NCBI GenBank assembly: GCA_036365515.1
Contig: CM070877.1
Coordinates: forward strand, 13,770,601-13,834,600
Direction: 5' to 3'
Origin: Torymus aiolomorphi
Taxonomy: Eukaryota > Arthropoda > Insecta > Hymenoptera > Torymidae
Length of the DNA stretch: 64,000 nt
Below, piece by piece: positions 24,481 to 41,130 of the stretch. The stretch's first letter is position 1. Every line of letters starts with the position of its first letter. The notes below the pieces were generated by a model, which saw only the letters and a list, made by a program, of their open reading frames with translations, had not been told where the DNA came from and ran no database searches. Position numbers and translations under genes: made by a program.

Positions 24481-25265
24481 TAACTATTCCAACCGTAACA
24501 AACAGTTTTTTACCAATTAATAACTATTTTACAACATAATAAGTACCTGTTTATATTACTCAACTACCTCCGTAAACTTGTAACTAGAGAAATTTTTCCA
24601 CTCTCCTTAGACATTTTTAAAAAGCTACTGTCATTCATTTTCTACTATTCCCATTTACAAACATACAATTAATGCCGCAAATTACAAGCTATAACGACCC
24701 ATACAAACCCATCTCTCCAACGAAACCATCTCAACCGTACCCTAACAGTACCTTCCTCAACTCGAAATTCAAACGCGCAGTCCCATAGAAAACCAAATTC
24801 GCGCGCCGAGAACTACATCCCGACACACACTTGCAGGCCGTTAGCTCGCGCTCGCGCGCAGCAGGGATATATAATATCCCCGTTCCGCGGCGAGCACGTC
24901 GCTCTCTACGCTCGCTCGCGCTTATCTGATGCGCGTGTATCTGCGCGTGCGCGCACACGAGCTGCTTCCGGTCCGTGTGAGTATATATATATATATATAC
25001 ACATATATAAGCACGCGAGCGAGTGAGCGTCTCTTACTCGCGATTATCGCTCTTTTCCTCTCTGGGTTGGTTGCGCTCTCGGCTCGTGGAAAAATACGTG
25101 TCTCCGCGTCGTCTTTGATTTCCGTCGGCTGAGTTGCGTTGAGATTGAGGGGAGGAACGATGTCCGGTGGGAAAATTATGTGTGCGATGGAAGATGCGTG
25201 TATTTTGTGGGGATATGGTGTTGTTTAGTCTTTTTGGTGGAATTGTTAGTACTGTAATTTTATAA
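24481..25265. other. CpG-core skew block
   Basis: The left flank 24600-24790 is A+C-rich. The core 24790-25100 has CGCGCGC words and a short (TA)n at 24980-25008. The right flank 25110-25255 is G+T-rich. Confidence 0.55.

Positions 25266-28010
<2,745 letters not shown>

Positions 28011-28043
<33 letters not shown>
28011..28043. repeat. (TA)n microsatellite
   Basis: About 16 TA units immediately after the right end of the foldback element. Confidence 0.95.
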
Positions 28044-28047
<4 letters not shown>

Positions 28048-29010
28048 TAATTTTAGATACTGGAAACTCATGGAAAGGATGATGATAAAGTTGACATTAA
28101 ATCGGAAGAAAAATTATTAGGTAGTTATAGAAACGAAGTAGATGTAGGATGAGTTGAGTAAGGCAGTAGTTTCGTATTTCAGATTCAACTCCTAACAAAA
28201 AAAAATAAATAAAAATAAATGTATTTATTAATAAATAACTTTTTAGTTTACCCTTTTTAGTTATTATTAAAAGATAAATTTTACAACTATATTAATTTTT
28301 ATCTTTAAAGACGTTACAAAGCATTCTTGTTTCCGTAACTATGCAAATAAAATAGTGATTATAGATTGCAACCGACGACTATAGGTTACTAATAATTAAT
28401 ATCTTTGACAACCTTAGGATCACTGTGAAATCACAATGAGCCGTCACCTACATCCGAAAACCATGTCACCCTAAGAAAATTAAGACCAAATTTTATTTAC
28501 TTTACACACTTCAAACGATTCCAACTTCAACACATCAATAACATAACCACATGCACATACACACGCATCAAAGAACCGCTTATTCAAAACATCATAAGCC
28601 CTGTTTTTTCGCCTTGTCGCTCCACTCGCGGCGCAGTCTTGATGTCGGAAAAAAGCGCGCGCACACTGGAGGGAAAGCTATCGGGCGGCTGGTATTCACA
28701 AAAGGAGCCGCGCGCACACTCGAGAAGAAGAAGTGCAGCGATCGGACTCGTGGATCACGCGTCAACGGAAACGTTGGCGTATATATGCGCGGGGCTGGAA
28801 AATCTACGTGTTTACTCAGACGCGACTTTTTTCGATGGATATATAAAGAGAAAGAGGCGCTTTGTGCGTGCACCTGAGGAGGTGGTGTTGTATGATGTGT
28901 GGGTTGACAATTAGGTATATAATGCGGAGAGAAGGTGCGTGTGATTTGGAATACGTATGGGTAGAAAAGTGTTGAGATGGAAATTATGTAGGTAAATACA
29001 GGAGTTTGCT
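28044..29010. other. AT-rich linker and CpG-core skew block
   Basis: AT-rich to 28480. The left flank 28490-28600 is A+C-rich. The core 28615-28870 contains GCGCGCGCAC. The right flank 28870-29000 is G+T-rich. Confidence 0.55.
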
Positions 29011-30200
29011 GATGAGTTCTCAGTAATTTAATAAACGAGGAAACTTTTGATATAGGGTATTATCGGGGGATAAAAAGTTATCTTTCATATATATGTTATA
29101 AGTAGAACGAGTCAGGTAAGGTAAGGCATTAATATTGATACAACATTTTTTATCATAGCTCATATATGCTTCTATCTATCTTCACCTTTTTGTGCAACGT
29201 TTTACAACTTTAGAAAGTTATAAGTAAAACTTGTATACTTTATCTTTACGAGTTCGTTATGAAAGCGAAATGTTTCCATAAAACATTTTCCTCGGATTTA
29301 AAAAAAAAGTTCGAATGATTAGAAGAACCATAAAAATAAACGAAAATAACAAAACTTCAGTTTTACGATATTCCGATCATTGGTAATAAGCCTCATAAAA
29401 GTATACATTTTTCCAGCATCCACTTTTACCCTCGCCCAGCGTCTCTCTCCGCGCACTCCCGTAGAACCGCAATGCCCCCTCGCGACTCCTCTCTCACTCT
29501 TGCTAACTTCGTCTCTTCGTCGTCCCTTGTTCCCCAACTTTTTCTCCCTCTCTCTCTCTCTCTCTCGATCCCAGAGCTGCGCGCCGGAACCAGTTTCGTA
29601 TCCCTCCAGACTCACCTCCTCTCTCTGCGCATACGAGGCGCGACTTCCGATGATCGTCGCGAGAGAGAGAGCATATAGCCTTATCCGCGCGCGCGTGCCG
29701 GCGCACGCACTAATTAATGTTAAAGATGACTAATTGATCTGTTATTCGAGCTGCGTCGCGCGCTTCTCTTTTTTCTCGCCCGTATAGTCGTGCGCGCGCG
29801 CGTTGCCGCGGGCGAGTTTTTAGGTCAATGCTGGGGCCCCGCGCGACTGATGGATATACGGCAATTAATCAGAGAGACGTGTATCGGTGGTGCACTGCGC
29901 CACGGGAGAGCGAGAGAGAGAGAGACAGAGAGGAAAATTCGGTCGTTCCCATGAGCTCGCCTTGGCAGAAATTCGACGCCGAGTGCGGAGATATGAGTGT
30001 GTGCCTGTCTGTGCGCATGTGCAAGAGGTTGGTATGTGGAGCGGTAACAGAGGAGAGGTTTTGTCGTGATGTGAGAATTCTAAGCTGCGCGCAGGCGTGT
30101 GCGATTGGTAAAGGAAGGCAAAGAGAGAAAAAAAGTTGGCTGTGTGAAGAGTTTGATATTACTTGTTTCAACACTTGTCGTACACTTTAAACAATCAAGT
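29011..30200. other. AT-rich linker and CpG-core skew block
   Basis: AT-rich to 29400. The core 29430-29960 has CT at 29546-29567 and GA at 29906-29930. The right flank 29980-30170 is G-rich. The left flank is short and C-rich (29405-29545). Confidence 0.5.
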
Positions 30201-31490
30201 ATTTATTAAAACATGTAATTTAATAATGTTGCGATTGTAAAAAACATTATTTCAAAATTAACTCCCCCCCCCCCTCTCCCTTGATCGAGACAAAACTAAT
30301 TTACTCTTATGTGTACACATGAAGGGTAAAAGAATCTTAAACTTTGACAATTATAGGTTTACCTAAAAAATCAAAGAATAATCTAAGGTAGTATTTTAAG
30401 TATACCTCTTCTGTCAGCTTTTGATTTGAAATTCAATATTTTAATTTCAAATTCAGACCCAGAACTATATTCACCGACATAAGTTATCTACAGATTAGAC
30501 CCATCAGATAACGTTTCCTTTGTGACAGGCAACACACAAAAAGCAATAAGAACCACTTTCAAATCATTATAATTCATTTTACAGCCTGCTACTGTTTTAC
30601 TGTGTTATATTGCGATTACAAATGACTTGCAGACCACTCGCAAGCGACTTTCCAGTGACACACAGATTATTATTATTAATAAATCAAACTTTCATGAATA
30701 ATCAAGAAACTAATGAATACTAGAAGCAGTCGCCGTCATATGACTTTAGCGTTATATATCCAGCGCACTGCTGCAATAAAGGACAGCATCCCTCTATTCA
30801 TGGCTAACCAAACTTTTCGAAATATTCAAAGGCAGTGAACTTAAAGACACAGAGGTCTTCGAAAAAGAAAGTAAGCCAACCGAGACAACGGCGAGTCAAG
30901 GAAGATGAAGAAGAGGCTGGTGCGCGTGCGTGGAAAAAAAAGAAAGAAAAGGCGAAATTGAAAGAGTGAGAGAGAGTAGCGTTTAGGGGGTGACGCGTCG
31001 ACGCGTGAATCGAAAAGGTCGTTACGCTCGGCTCCATTAATTCAGCCGGGTAATTTACGTATTTGTTCTGCGCTTCGTAAATCTCTGCCTCGGCGTGCGA
31101 GAGAGTGAGACAGACGCAGAGAGAGCAAGCGAGGCGCCGGCTCTCTCTCTCTCTCTCTCTCCTCACCGGCGGGCAAAACCAATATGGTTAGGAATGCACG
31201 CGAGGAACCTATAGACACACACACACATGCGCGCGCTCTCGAGAGCGCCATATATTAATAGTTTATTTACCGGGGGAGACCCATACGTCACTCGCGCCTC
31301 TCGCTTCCTCTCCCCGCACGCGAGAGAGCGCACGAGGCGGCTAGGCTCTGCATTATGCGAGGGAGTGGGTACGTGTGTGTTATATGCAAAATGGATGGGT
31401 CCGCTGAAATCTATTGGCTTTTGAAAGCCAATTTTGCATTCAATTTTCGTGGCGCAGAGTTTTATGGGCATTGACGTGGTGAGAGAGGGA

Positions 31491-31557
<67 letters not shown>

Positions 31558-31700
31558 TGAGGGTGTGTAGCGTGTGTAAAAAGAGAGAGTGACCTTTGAG
31601 AAAGGAGATTGAACTTTTGCGGGTGGAGCTTGGGGGTTTATGGGTGAATGGATGGGTATGGGATTGAATTTTGAGAGGTTTTGCGGACTATTGGGATGGA
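30201..31700. other. AT-rich linker and CpG-core skew block with GA microsatellite
   Basis: A C-run lies at 30264-30275. AT-rich to 30720. The left flank is weak here. The core is about 31000-31460, with CT at 31140-31161. The right flank 31470-31690 opens with a GA tract and then shows GGGTGGAGCTTGGGGG-type sequence. Confidence 0.5.
31481..31552. repeat. (GA)n microsatellite
   Basis: About 72 bp of GA with a few GGGA interruptions at its start. Confidence 0.93.
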
Positions 31701-32830
31701 ATTTTTTTTTTCGAAAATTTGATATGGAATAAATTGAGAAATATTAATATGTCTAGATGCAGTTTAAAATTCTTTGGATTTGTTCTAAAGACTACAAATT
31801 TTCATTATCGTATTTATTGTCAGTGATTTTTATTATCCTTGAAAAATTATAAATCTGTTCTAAAGGTAAAGAAGCATGCACCGTTTCTATATTTACGAAA
31901 TCAGTTGACGAGATACATTTTAAATAAAATCAATTGCAAAGCAAAATTAGCATAAGATCAATGTATAGAATAGGGCTTAGAAAATCCGCTTCACATCATT
32001 TTCTCCGAGTTTATATACCCCCTAAACCAAACAATCTTTTCTCACTCCCAACTCTGCTTCCAAAATTCATCAACCATACACTTTACCGACCATAAATAAT
32101 GCCTCCATATCCTATGCATAATGCTCTCCTCATAGCCATACCCACAAATGCACACACATGATGCATGTACACCCCCGCGACACACCTCGAAACAACAAAT
32201 CCAAATATATACACACACAGAGAGAGCGCGCCAGGCGAAGAAACAAGAAGACGGCGAGGCCGAACAAAATGTAATATTCTATCTCGCGAAATCCGTGGCC
32301 TGCGGCTCTTTTCCTCTCTCCTTCTCTCGTTCTCTCTCGTTCTCTCTCCTAGAGCTCTCGAGTTGTCAACGGGCAATATTGATGGCAGGATGTTGCAGAG
32401 AGGCGCCCGCAGTAAACGTCCGAGTCGAGCGGCCAATGAGCGCCAATCAGAATCGAGCGAGCTTTTTTGCGCCGGTGAAATATTATATGAGAGAGAGAGA
32501 GAGGGAAGGGAGCGAGGCGCAAGCAAATTACTTTTTGACGAAACCTACCTTTCGGGTGATTTAGCGATTTGATATTTTTCCTATTGTCTGACCAGAGAGG
32601 AGCGTGAAATTTATTGGGCGAGAAGGTGCAGAGAGCTGGTGTTTGTTATAGTTTCTCCGTGTGGATTTGCTTGCCATTAGATTCTATGTCTGAGTGAAGG
32701 ATATATGGAGCTAGGAAATGGAAAGGTCGGAGGTATATTGCAAAATTTGATTCTCGTTATTTTCTGTGTGGTTAGTGGTTTACGTTGTGAGGACGATGAG
32801 TAATTACTGAATGAACGGTATACCGTAGTA
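31701..32830. other. AT-rich linker and CpG-core skew block
   Basis: The left flank 32010-32215 is A+C-rich. The core 32220-32560 has CT at 32310-32350 and GA at 32489-32504. The right flank 32570-32810 is G+T-rich. Confidence 0.55.
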
Positions 32831-33720
32831 TCAGAAGGTCAAGTGAAATTTTCTTCTTCAGCCATATTCAACGTTTACTTTTAATAAACAAACAGGATAA
32901 ATCTGTACATTTTCATTTGCATTATATCATTAATTTTAACAGTACGATACCATAACGGCAATTACGAATTTTGTTTTACCTTTCCAGAAATTATTTTCCC
33001 CTTTTTCGAAAACCCACCATCATGTGATTTATAAAACTAGAGCAAAACCTCACAAAACCGCCAAAGGAAGCGAAAAAATTAGGATATCCTCTCTTACAAA
33101 ACACGACTACCTGCGCTCGACACATACACACGTCACCGACAATTCCCCCCTCTCTTAACGGTAGCAATTCCTTCTTTCTCCTCTCCCGCAAAAAAAAACG
33201 CAAACCATAACCAAACTGTCTCCTCGCGTGTACACGCACAAACCTTTAATCACTTCCCAATCCCCTTATTTCTCTCTCTTCCAGCAAAAAAAAAAAACAG
33301 AACCGGCGTCTTGCGGGACCGCACAGACCGAAATCCGCCGGCGGTTCGGGGAAATTCGTGCGCACGCGCGCGGAAGTCGGGGAAAAGTCGAAAGGTGCCG
33401 CCGCCGATCCCGATTACAGTGCTCTCGCGGAGCGAGTTGCGTGCGCGCGTGATGTATCTCTCTAATTACTTCCTCTCCGCGAGAGAGAGAAGGAGTATAC
33501 AGCGTATGTGTGCGGTGGTCGGCTAAAAGGTATAGCGCGCACAGTGTTACAATGCCCTTGTGCGCGAGATTAGATAGGAGAAGGTGTAGGACAGCGGCGA
33601 CACGCGAGATAACGAGTGCGAATTTGGAGATTGGCGGGGTGTATCAGGAAAATGATAGATGGGTGGGAGTTTGGAGGCCATTCTGATTTGGTGGTTATCT
33701 AAACAGAGAAGTAAAGTTTC
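32831..33720. other. CpG-core skew block
   Basis: The left flank 33000-33290 is A+C-rich with poly-A runs at 33189 and 33285. The core 33295-33620 has CGCACGCGCGCGGAAG. The right flank 33600-33700 is G-rich. Confidence 0.55.
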
Positions 33721-35060
33721 GGAAGTATAGTTTTTATCGGTATATTTATTGCCATAGATAACTCTATTTTATTGCTTTAAATCTGCATTTATTTATTTTT
33801 CATTTATTTAACTGAAACGGGCTAGCAGGTTCTTAATATGTATAATGTAAATATAATTAGTATTTTACAGGCGGTTGATAGGCAGCCGAGTATAGCAAAT
33901 ACTTAACTGCGTTTGTATTGTATAAATTTGGAATTTAGAAGTGATGCTTGTGAAAATAAAATTATTTTTTATGCTATACTTACCTTTCTATACACTTTTT
34001 TACTTTTACAGCTTTTACAAGTAGTCGAACAAATGAATCACATATGACTTCGGTGCTACATTCATCGGGACAACGGAGATACACTGCATAATAATATGTA
34101 TTCAGATGTATTTATAGCTTCACGACATTTCACTGCGTTGAAAGAATATTTTCGTTAATAAAATCCTCATTTAACAATTTTTTATGATAGTTTTTTTATT
34201 GTCGTCTCTTTATTATATGCTCATTTTCATTCATACTTATATATTTAAAAATACAAGTCTTACATTATTTGATACAGATACTGTAATATATAGCAATACT
34301 CACTTCCAAACATAAATACATCTTATCTGGAGCATCAAAGTATCACCGAAAAACGACCACCTAAACCCGACCTGCCATCCGACACCCATTATCAAAAACT
34401 CCCGTGGCTATCATGACATTTGCATTCCCGAACAACTAGACGCAATCGCGCGACTTCATCCCGTTGCACGAGATTCCTCTGTCCCTCTCACTCTTCCTAC
34501 AATAAAATACGCATCCGTATACGTCGCCGCTTCATTTCTCGTTTACTCATTTTCCTTTTTTTTTCCTCCCAAAGCGTCCTTTTTCTCAGGCCTCCTATGC
34601 TACTACACCGGTACTGTCGTATTTTACTATTTATCACCGAGAGCGTGCGCGCGGTATAGTCCCGTACGGTAAGTGACAGACGCGGGCTACCGCTGCTGTA
34701 CGGCAGCAGCAGCAGCAGCCGTGAGAGACGATCGGACTCCGAAGAATTCGCCCGGTAATAGTCGATGAGTCGTCCGGTTATTAAATACCGGCGCGAGCGA
34801 GCTGCTTCTCATCTCATCTCTCGCCGATTTATCTCGTTTTATTCTCTCTTTCCTTTCGTTTCTTCATGTCCTCGCTTCTCTTTTTGTTATTCTTTATTTT
34901 TTTGGGGGGGCAGAGGAAAGAATCGAATACGCGTTGAGATATTAATAAAAAGTGTATACACGTACACACAGGCGCGAGCTGCGAGGAAGTTGAAACAAGT
35001 TGAATTTATACTTGTGACTGATTTATGGGGATAATTAAGAGATAGAAATTTGTGTGAGAG
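33721..35060. other. AT-rich linker and CpG-core skew block
   Basis: AT-rich to 34300. The left flank 34310-34480 is A+C-rich. The core 34430-34830 includes (CAG)n at 34703-34720. The right flank 34900-35060 is G-rich, starting at a GGGGGGG run (34903-34909). Confidence 0.5.
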
Positions 35061-36620
35061 GTGAATTATTGCACTCTAAAAATCTGGCTGACCCGATTTC
35101 CTGTCGGCATTTTATATTGTGGCTGAAATCGATAAAATTTTATGTTAGTCGCTAGTTTAAACGATTCTACATCTACTCGCGGTCGCAGTTTTTGGTCTGT
35201 CGCGACGCTTTGATTGTTCCCAGGGGATAGACGTTAATGTTTCTGGTAGGCCATTAAGAAGCTTGTAAAACAATATGCAGATTTTTTTTGTCCGATTTCG
35301 GAAGACAGCATAATTGATTTGGCCATACGCGCATTTTATTTTCTTGAACAAATTTATTTCCTCCCATTCTTTTATGTATAAAACATTAAAATAATCACTA
35401 AAATTCCTAAAAATGTATATACCTATGCTAATATTCAAGACAAGATCGGTATCGATATTATAATGTATACGTACCCATTAACAAAAAATACTAACATGTA
35501 CGTAATTTATAAATCCTCAAATTTTATTAATGATTGTATATTAGCTTAAGTAAGTAATTAAGTAATTAAATGATAAAGAACACGTGCCCTCAATCATTTA
35601 GTAATATTAATAATGTAATTTTAGGATTAACCTGAAAGTTGATTTTTAATTCATGTTTCATTTCTAGTGACTAGAAATTTAGGTCAAATTTTATCTAATC
35701 AATTTTCGTTAACGGTTACTTTAGATTTTCGGTAAAAAAAAATGTCAAAAATTAGAATTATTTTCATATTAAAAACCTCAACAATTCTTCCTCAAAAAAG
35801 TTCATCGAGTCACCGGTCACTATTCAACCATCTTTACGATAATATCCTGTTTAAAAAGTATAAATCCACATTATTCCTTGCACAAGACCCTCCAACCAGT
35901 TTCCACCATCAACCGTGCATCGTAAATAACGCCAAAAGATCCCCCAAGATCTCCCCAATCTCATAGCCGCCTCCCTTCAGCCTCGAAGATGAAATTAGAT
36001 AAGGTGAAATTCGGCGTGTCGGTGCGGCGCGGCCCTCACAAAACGAAAAACCAACACAGAAGCGTATCCCGGAGAGAACCTCGCGCGCGACGATTAAATG
36101 CCCGGGGCGGCCGGGTATTTTTTAATGTCACCTCGTCGCGCGCAGATACATTAAAAGGTAGTTTAGAGATGACTGGACGGGACTACTGGCCGTGTGCGCA
36201 TATGTATATATATATATATATGCACCGAAGAAGCGCGCGTGCCTTCGCCGTGCCGACGACATTATATTCCGCGCTGACAGATTTTTTTTCTCCCGAGATG
36301 CTAGTCATCATCGAGACAGAATGAGAGAGGCTCGAGGCCGCGCTGCAGCTTTGAAGGTTGAGGCTCTCGATGAAAGATGAAAATCGAGGGTAATTCAATG
36401 TGCCGCCGGCTCCGCTCGGTGTAGTATATATGTATATATAGGCGTTCGGTTCTCGGAGAGCGTCATTTTTCGAGATGTAAGAATGCGCTGGCGAATGGTA
36501 ATATCGGTGAGTGAGTTATCATTTCGTTTAATGTTTTCTTGGAAATGAGGCGCTTTTGAGATTCGTGGTTCACATGTATTTACTCTGATAAAAAGCTATA
36601 ATATGAAGTTTGAACCGTAA
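35061..36620. other. AT-rich linker and CpG-core skew block
   Basis: AT-rich to 35750. The left flank 35760-35990 is A+C-rich. The core 35995-36480 includes a short (TA)n at 36204-36222. The right flank is short (36480-36570). Confidence 0.5.
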
Positions 36621-38057
36621 ACCAGTGGTATACATATAGTTTATATTGAATAAGTTAACATTAAATTATAATCGTTAAAAATGATATTTCATTGTTATAA
36701 ATAATTTTATTATTAAAATTAACTTAGAGTAACAAAGTAACTAAACTAGTTTGGTCAGAAAATAAGATTTCTGCAGTCTATATGGCGAATTGATTCTCTA
36801 AGATCAAATTAATTTAAGCAGACAGTTTTTCTCAAGATGTTGAAAATAAATGTTAAAGTTCATGTCTGAAAAATATCTTTAATATAAAATAACTATATAA
36901 ATATTGGGGTTGAGTGGTATAGGTTGATCGAAGCCATATATTGAGATGTTTGTTGGCTAAAATGTATTTTTTTAAAGTATTCTCTTATTACCTGACATGA
37001 CATTTACGTAACATTTGTCAACCGTTATGCGAGATTTCAATTTCTAATTTATCTTCAAAACGAAAAGAAAATTGGTTTATCGTTCTAATGAAGTAAACTA
37101 TTTCTTAGTAACTTTTAAAATTTATAGAGTCATAAAATAAACCGAAAAAAATTTATATAGATATTGCTAAAATGTTTCTCAGCATCAACCTCATTAACTA
37201 CATTGTTTTACAGTACCGAAGTCCAGTGACCAAATCGAATCGCAATACAAACCCTCACCTCTCGCCCAAAACAAGACAAAAGCAACATTGATCGCCCCCC
37301 TGAAAAACCAATACCCAAACAGATGGATACAATCAAAACGGTTAATAGAATTCCGATAAAATCTTCGAAATCAAAGCGTATCGACGCAGCCAGTCAGATA
37401 AGACCCGAAAGAAAGGGGGTAAGATGAGCAACAAAAAGAAGAACGACCAACAACGAGAGAGAGTGACGTTACTTTCCTCTCTCTCTGCGCGAGCGAATCG
37501 TCCGAAAATCGTATCCCCGGGGCGTTCTGACCTCTCGTGCGCGTACGCGAGCTCAAAGGCGCCGCCGATTTTGTGCCGGCGGGTGAGCGAGTAAGAGAGT
37601 AATCTTTCTCTTTCTTTTCGATTGGGTTTCTCCGGAGCCGGATGATCATCCTCGCGAGAGTCATGCTCCCGAAGAAGGAGCGAGAGAGGAAGCGCGCGTT
37701 CGGCTACTTCACGTGTGTGGATGGATCGAGAAAGTAGCCAGGGACGCCCGGTAACAATCGCAATGGAATTTTATTGTGTGTGCCTGTGTGTATAGAACTT
37801 TAGTTCGGGCCTACTTAGCACGTGCAATTAGAAGCTTATTGATTTAGTGAAAGTCAAAAGAGTTGGATTGTTATTTTTAGTTAGAGAGTTTGTAAAATTT
37901 ACTATAGCAATTGATTCTGTTTCTGTTGACTAAGTCAGATACCTATGATATTTTCATTTAGTTGATTATTAGAAGACAAACTTTAAACGTTTACTATATC
38001 AATACTACGCCCTAAATTAGCAATTTAGAAATTACAACTAATATTGAATGATAATAA
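36621..38057. other. AT-rich linker and CpG-core skew block
   Basis: AT-rich to 37210. The left flank 37215-37335 is A+C-rich. The core 37370-37700 carries AGAGAGAG at 37456-37462 and CTCTCTCT at 37476-37486. The right flank 37700-37930 is G+T-rich. Confidence 0.5.
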
Positions 38058-38059
38058 TA

Positions 38060-38458
38060 CACTGAGAAAAAAGGCATTTGTACTGCATGAACTATATTGC
38101 ATAGTAAAACTGAATATTATTGCCTTAAATATGTTTTTTTATAAAATGAACTATAATATGTTAATCATAAATATATTCATATAATTCAAACGACTAAACA
38201 GTTATAGTAACTCAATTATTGTACATTTAACTAAATTTTAAGTAAAGTTTACTATATTTATTTAGTATAATATAATATTTCCATTCGACATCCTTTGATA
38301 TTTAAAATTTTACTATGTAATATAGTACCCAATAACATATTTCTACCTATCTTTAACATAATTTTGTTGTTTGTATCACTATAAAATATAGAAGTAGCCA
38401 AATACCACTATATTTTATAGTACTTTTACGTGAAAATATACCATATTTTTTCTCAGTG
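38060..38458. mobile_element. 399-bp MITE, CACTGAGAAAAAA family
   Basis: The ends are CACTGAGAAAAAA and its reverse complement, flanked by TA on both sides (38058-38059 and 38459-38460). The interior is AT-rich, with several ACTATA/TATAGT words that can pair. No coding capacity. Confidence 0.75.
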
Positions 38459-38460
38459 TA

Positions 38461-39080
38461 GTTCTATATTCTTTCCACAACCGTTTCTTCTAGAAAGTCT
38501 ACGTAAAGATAAGTAAGTTCAGGACTACCTTTTCCAAAAACTCTTTCAAAATTGTTCATCGTGTACATCATACATCTCATCGAACCCAACAGAATCACAG
38601 TACTTACATTTCTATTGAACCCACACACGATCTCATCCAACAGAAGAGGCTCAACAATCACCCGCTCTCTTCAATCCTTGCAGCAGCAGCTACCTTAAAT
38701 CTTGTATCTCAATCTATCATCGCGCGGGAGTGAAGACGTTGTCGATTAAGCCCCTCTCTTTCTCTCTCTCCGCGTGTACACCTGAGAAAACAGTTACGTC
38801 GCAGCGAGATCTCGAACTATAATCGATAGAACCTGCAGAGCGCGCGCGTTATACTGCTGCTGCTTCGGGGTGGTCGCGCGCATACGTGCACCGGGAGCTC
38901 GGGTATATATCTATCAGGTGGCCTACTAGACTAAGAAAAATGGAATTGTTTTGGAACATAGGCTTCTTTATTCGAAAGAGAAGAGGAAAGAGAGTCGGTT
39001 GGTAATGAACCACTGAAGAAGTTTTGGTAGCTTCGTTAGGAATAGATAAAGTGCGGTATTGTTGGGATCCTACAAGCGGA
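38461..39080. other. CpG-core skew block directly after the MITE
   Basis: The left flank 38530-38700 is A+C-rich. The core 38710-38920 has CT at 38754-38770 and GCGCGCGC. The right flank 38980-39070 is G-rich. Confidence 0.5.
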
Positions 39081-39800
39081 TACTAAATATAGATATATCA
39101 AGTTCAATGATTCGTTCTTTATTACAATAATGTACAATAATTTTATATCTTTCACGCGATTGTGAATGAAATAGATATGAAGATAGGAAATTAATTCTTT
39201 CGACACTAAACCATAATAATTACTGGAAGCCAATTTAAATAATGAAGAAATCCGTAAAAGTATACCAATCCTTAAATTATTCTATTACTTCCATTAAAAT
39301 TTCATTAAAACCGCCGCAACAATATGAAATCGAATTATTTTTACTATCGTTAAAAGTCACGCACACGACGACGAAAAACTGTCCCGAGTTCACAATCAAA
39401 ATAATCTATTCGAGACAGAATTCACGAGATCTCTTACTTTGCAGCGACGAGAGTTGTGCAAGTCACCCGTGTCCGCAGTGCGGCGACAAAAGGCGCTAAC
39501 GAACGACCCGAGCTCCTATACGCTACCGCGCGTTGAAAGGATGACAGACTGCCTCGGCTAGCCCATCTTTTGTCGTGAACGTTCGTCTCTGTCGTGAATA
39601 TATATATATAGGCATATATGGATGATTTTACGGAAGATTGGTTGATAGAAGACATATGCGATGGCTGGTCGATATATAGTGGATTTAAATTAGTTTATAG
39701 AGGAATGTTAAAAGTAGGAATTACATTTTCGAAAGTATTTTTGTACGTGTCCAACTAGTGAATATGGGTTATAAAGAATAATTTGAATAAGAATTTCAGG
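39081..39800. other. short CpG-core skew block
   Basis: The left flank 39240-39380 is A+C-rich. The core 39360-39560 is modest in size. The right flank 39590-39730 is G+T-biased, with a short (TA)n at 39599-39610. Confidence 0.45.
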
Positions 39801-41130
39801 GATTGATGTTTTATATTATTAATGTGATCGATTGAAAGAATGTTTTATATATGTATGAAGATATACGGTTAAAAGTAAAACGCGGGTTTGAAATCTTTAA
39901 AATGTATGAGATACTTTTGAATAAGCATGAGAGAGATGGTAGCACTCTACAGCGTATTTATAATCACATTTACTGTTATTCAAGTTCTTGTAGGTGAAGC
40001 AACAGTTTATTTACAAACACTGGAACGTGCAAATTATGTCTAAAATGACGTGCACGTCAAATCATGATATAATTATTCAAATTTAGTATTGTAGTTTTGA
40101 TGCTATTGAAGAGGATTTCGGTTAGATAATGCAAATCAATGAGCTGAATATTGCTTTTGATGATAAGTACTTGAATAGTTATTTGTGGTTAGCTTGCTTG
40201 TTATTCTCAATAATCGAATCAACTTGATGGATGTTATTTACTGTTCGAATGTGAAGTTAAAATCATCTATCTATGAAGTTCCTGAATATTAGCGATAATC
40301 TTCCCAAAAGATGAAAATTAAAATAGACTTCATTGAAATAATTGTTCATGTATATTTTAGTTTGAAAGTTATCTGCGTTACGTAACAACAAATTCGATCT
40401 ATGACGATTAACGCATCTCTTTCAGTATTGGATATCTATCGATAGTGACATTCCCACGTAATCGGAAATTTCTCACTAAATTTTTATCTAAAGTTGTCTA
40501 CGACCATAACAGACTGGAAATAGTGCTCATCATATCGATATTATACAATACATTCATCACTCAGACCTCTTCACAATCCCGTTATACTCCACTTTTCCCT
40601 CAAAACAGTTTCACCCAATCCGAACACACGCACATATACCACCACCATTAAAAACTATCCCCTGAGGACCACATTACATTACCTTCCATTCGAGCTCCGA
40701 TGACTACGCAGGCGCGCATTTGGCGCACAAAATAATGCCGCGATGCTGCAGGCCGGATTTTCATGGACTGCATATCGGTCGAAAAAACAACGAGGCGCAC
40801 GCGTGTATAGGCGCATGATTTATGGCGTCGCGATGATTCGGCGCGAGCTCGCTAAATACCGCGATCAGAGGCAGCAGCATCATCAATCAATGGCCTTCCG
40901 GATTATCCGCGCGCGTCGCCCGGAAACTCGAAGTGAAAAAGGATTTTCCTGTATTTTTGTTAGGGGCTCGAGAGAGAGGTCAGGAGGATGTTGTTGTTAT
41001 TGCTGCTGCCTGACTTGTCATGTGAATTGAATTATGATGCTTGTGACGATAGGATTTTTTCGTGGGGTGTCTTGTATGTATTTTCGTTGCTTATATGGCG
41101 GATTGAGGTTTGCGCTCTTAGTTGCTTCGT
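39801..41130. other. AT-rich linker and CpG-core skew block
   Basis: AT-rich to 40540. The left flank 40555-40690 is A+C-rich. The core 40695-40925 has GCGCG words. The right flank 40940-41125 is G+T-rich. Confidence 0.55.
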